Assembly (NCBI GenBank): GCA_009885665.1
Contig: VFKI01000122.1
Span: 1 to 5,796, forward strand
DNA length: 5,796 nucleotides
Direction: 5' to 3'
Origin: Gammaproteobacteria bacterium
GTDB taxonomy: Bacteria; Pseudomonadota; Gammaproteobacteria; DSM-16500
Both the position numbers and the translations under genes were made by a program. How positions within the stretch are numbered: the stretch's first letter is position 1; every line of letters starts with the position of its first letter. The notes beneath the pieces are model-generated. The model was given only the letters and a program-made list of their open reading frames with translations. It was not told the origin of the DNA and did not search any database. This document shows positions 5,719 through 5,796 of the stretch, piece after piece.

Positions 5719-5796
5719 GTAAGGCCCTGCGCATAAATAACTTTGACAGATTGCGCCCAGCGTGGTGTCAGATATAAGCGTACCGGAAAAAGAAAA
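5719..5796. other. Right flank without a gene or clear terminator
   Basis: No coding region or T-run hairpin is visible after the operon. TTGACA at 5743-5748 looks like a -35 box, but no -10 hexamer stands 16-18 nt after it. TATAAG at 5773-5778 is 24 nt away. The motif at 5766-5784 (TGTCAGATATAAGCGTACC) resembles the left-flank motif at 73-90 and may be the terminus of an insertion sequence lying beyond the window. Confidence 0.35.

Noticed and set aside
5743..5778. Promoter with TTGACA and TATAAG after the operon
   Set aside because: The spacing is 24 nt and no hexamer at 16-18 nt resembles a -10 box.

Overview
This window carries one compact four-gene operon, all on the + strand, encoding what looks like a dedicated, non-housekeeping Hsp70 chaperone machine. 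The codon use and moderate base composition fit a proteobacterium. I lean towards a gammaproteobacterium of the Legionella/Coxiella kind, but that is an impression and no phylogenetic marker in the window proves it.

Layout: positions 1-467 hold no recognisable gene. The first part (1-200) is featureless apart from short hairpins and a TGTCA-type motif that may be insertion-sequence debris. From about 208 to 467 there is a candidate extended -10 element, a G/C hairpin, an AT-rich palindrome with direct repeats, and nested long-range inverted repeats that could fold the leader of the operon. The operon then runs: an HscC/DnaK-like Hsp70 of 735 aa (468-2675); a small zinc-ribbon membrane protein of 192 aa with a coiled coil (2672-3250); a large helical protein of 690 aa with a Cys/His cluster and a J-like C-terminal segment carrying HPE in place of HPD (3231-5303); and a short GrpE-family nucleotide exchange factor of 142 aa (5290-5718). 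Every junction overlaps (4, 20 and 14 nt), so the genes are almost certainly co-transcribed and probably translationally coupled. The last 78 bases contain no gene and no clear terminator, but do contain a motif resembling the one at the left end.

How the genes may work together (inference): the Hsp70 supplies ATP-driven substrate binding and GrpE resets its nucleotide. The large helical protein would act as scaffold or J-like partner, and the zinc-ribbon protein would tether the machine to the inner membrane with a coiled coil on the far side. No canonical J protein with an intact HPD is encoded here. The machine therefore either borrows a J protein from elsewhere or uses the degenerate J-like segment. 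The client and the physiological role cannot be read from the sequence.
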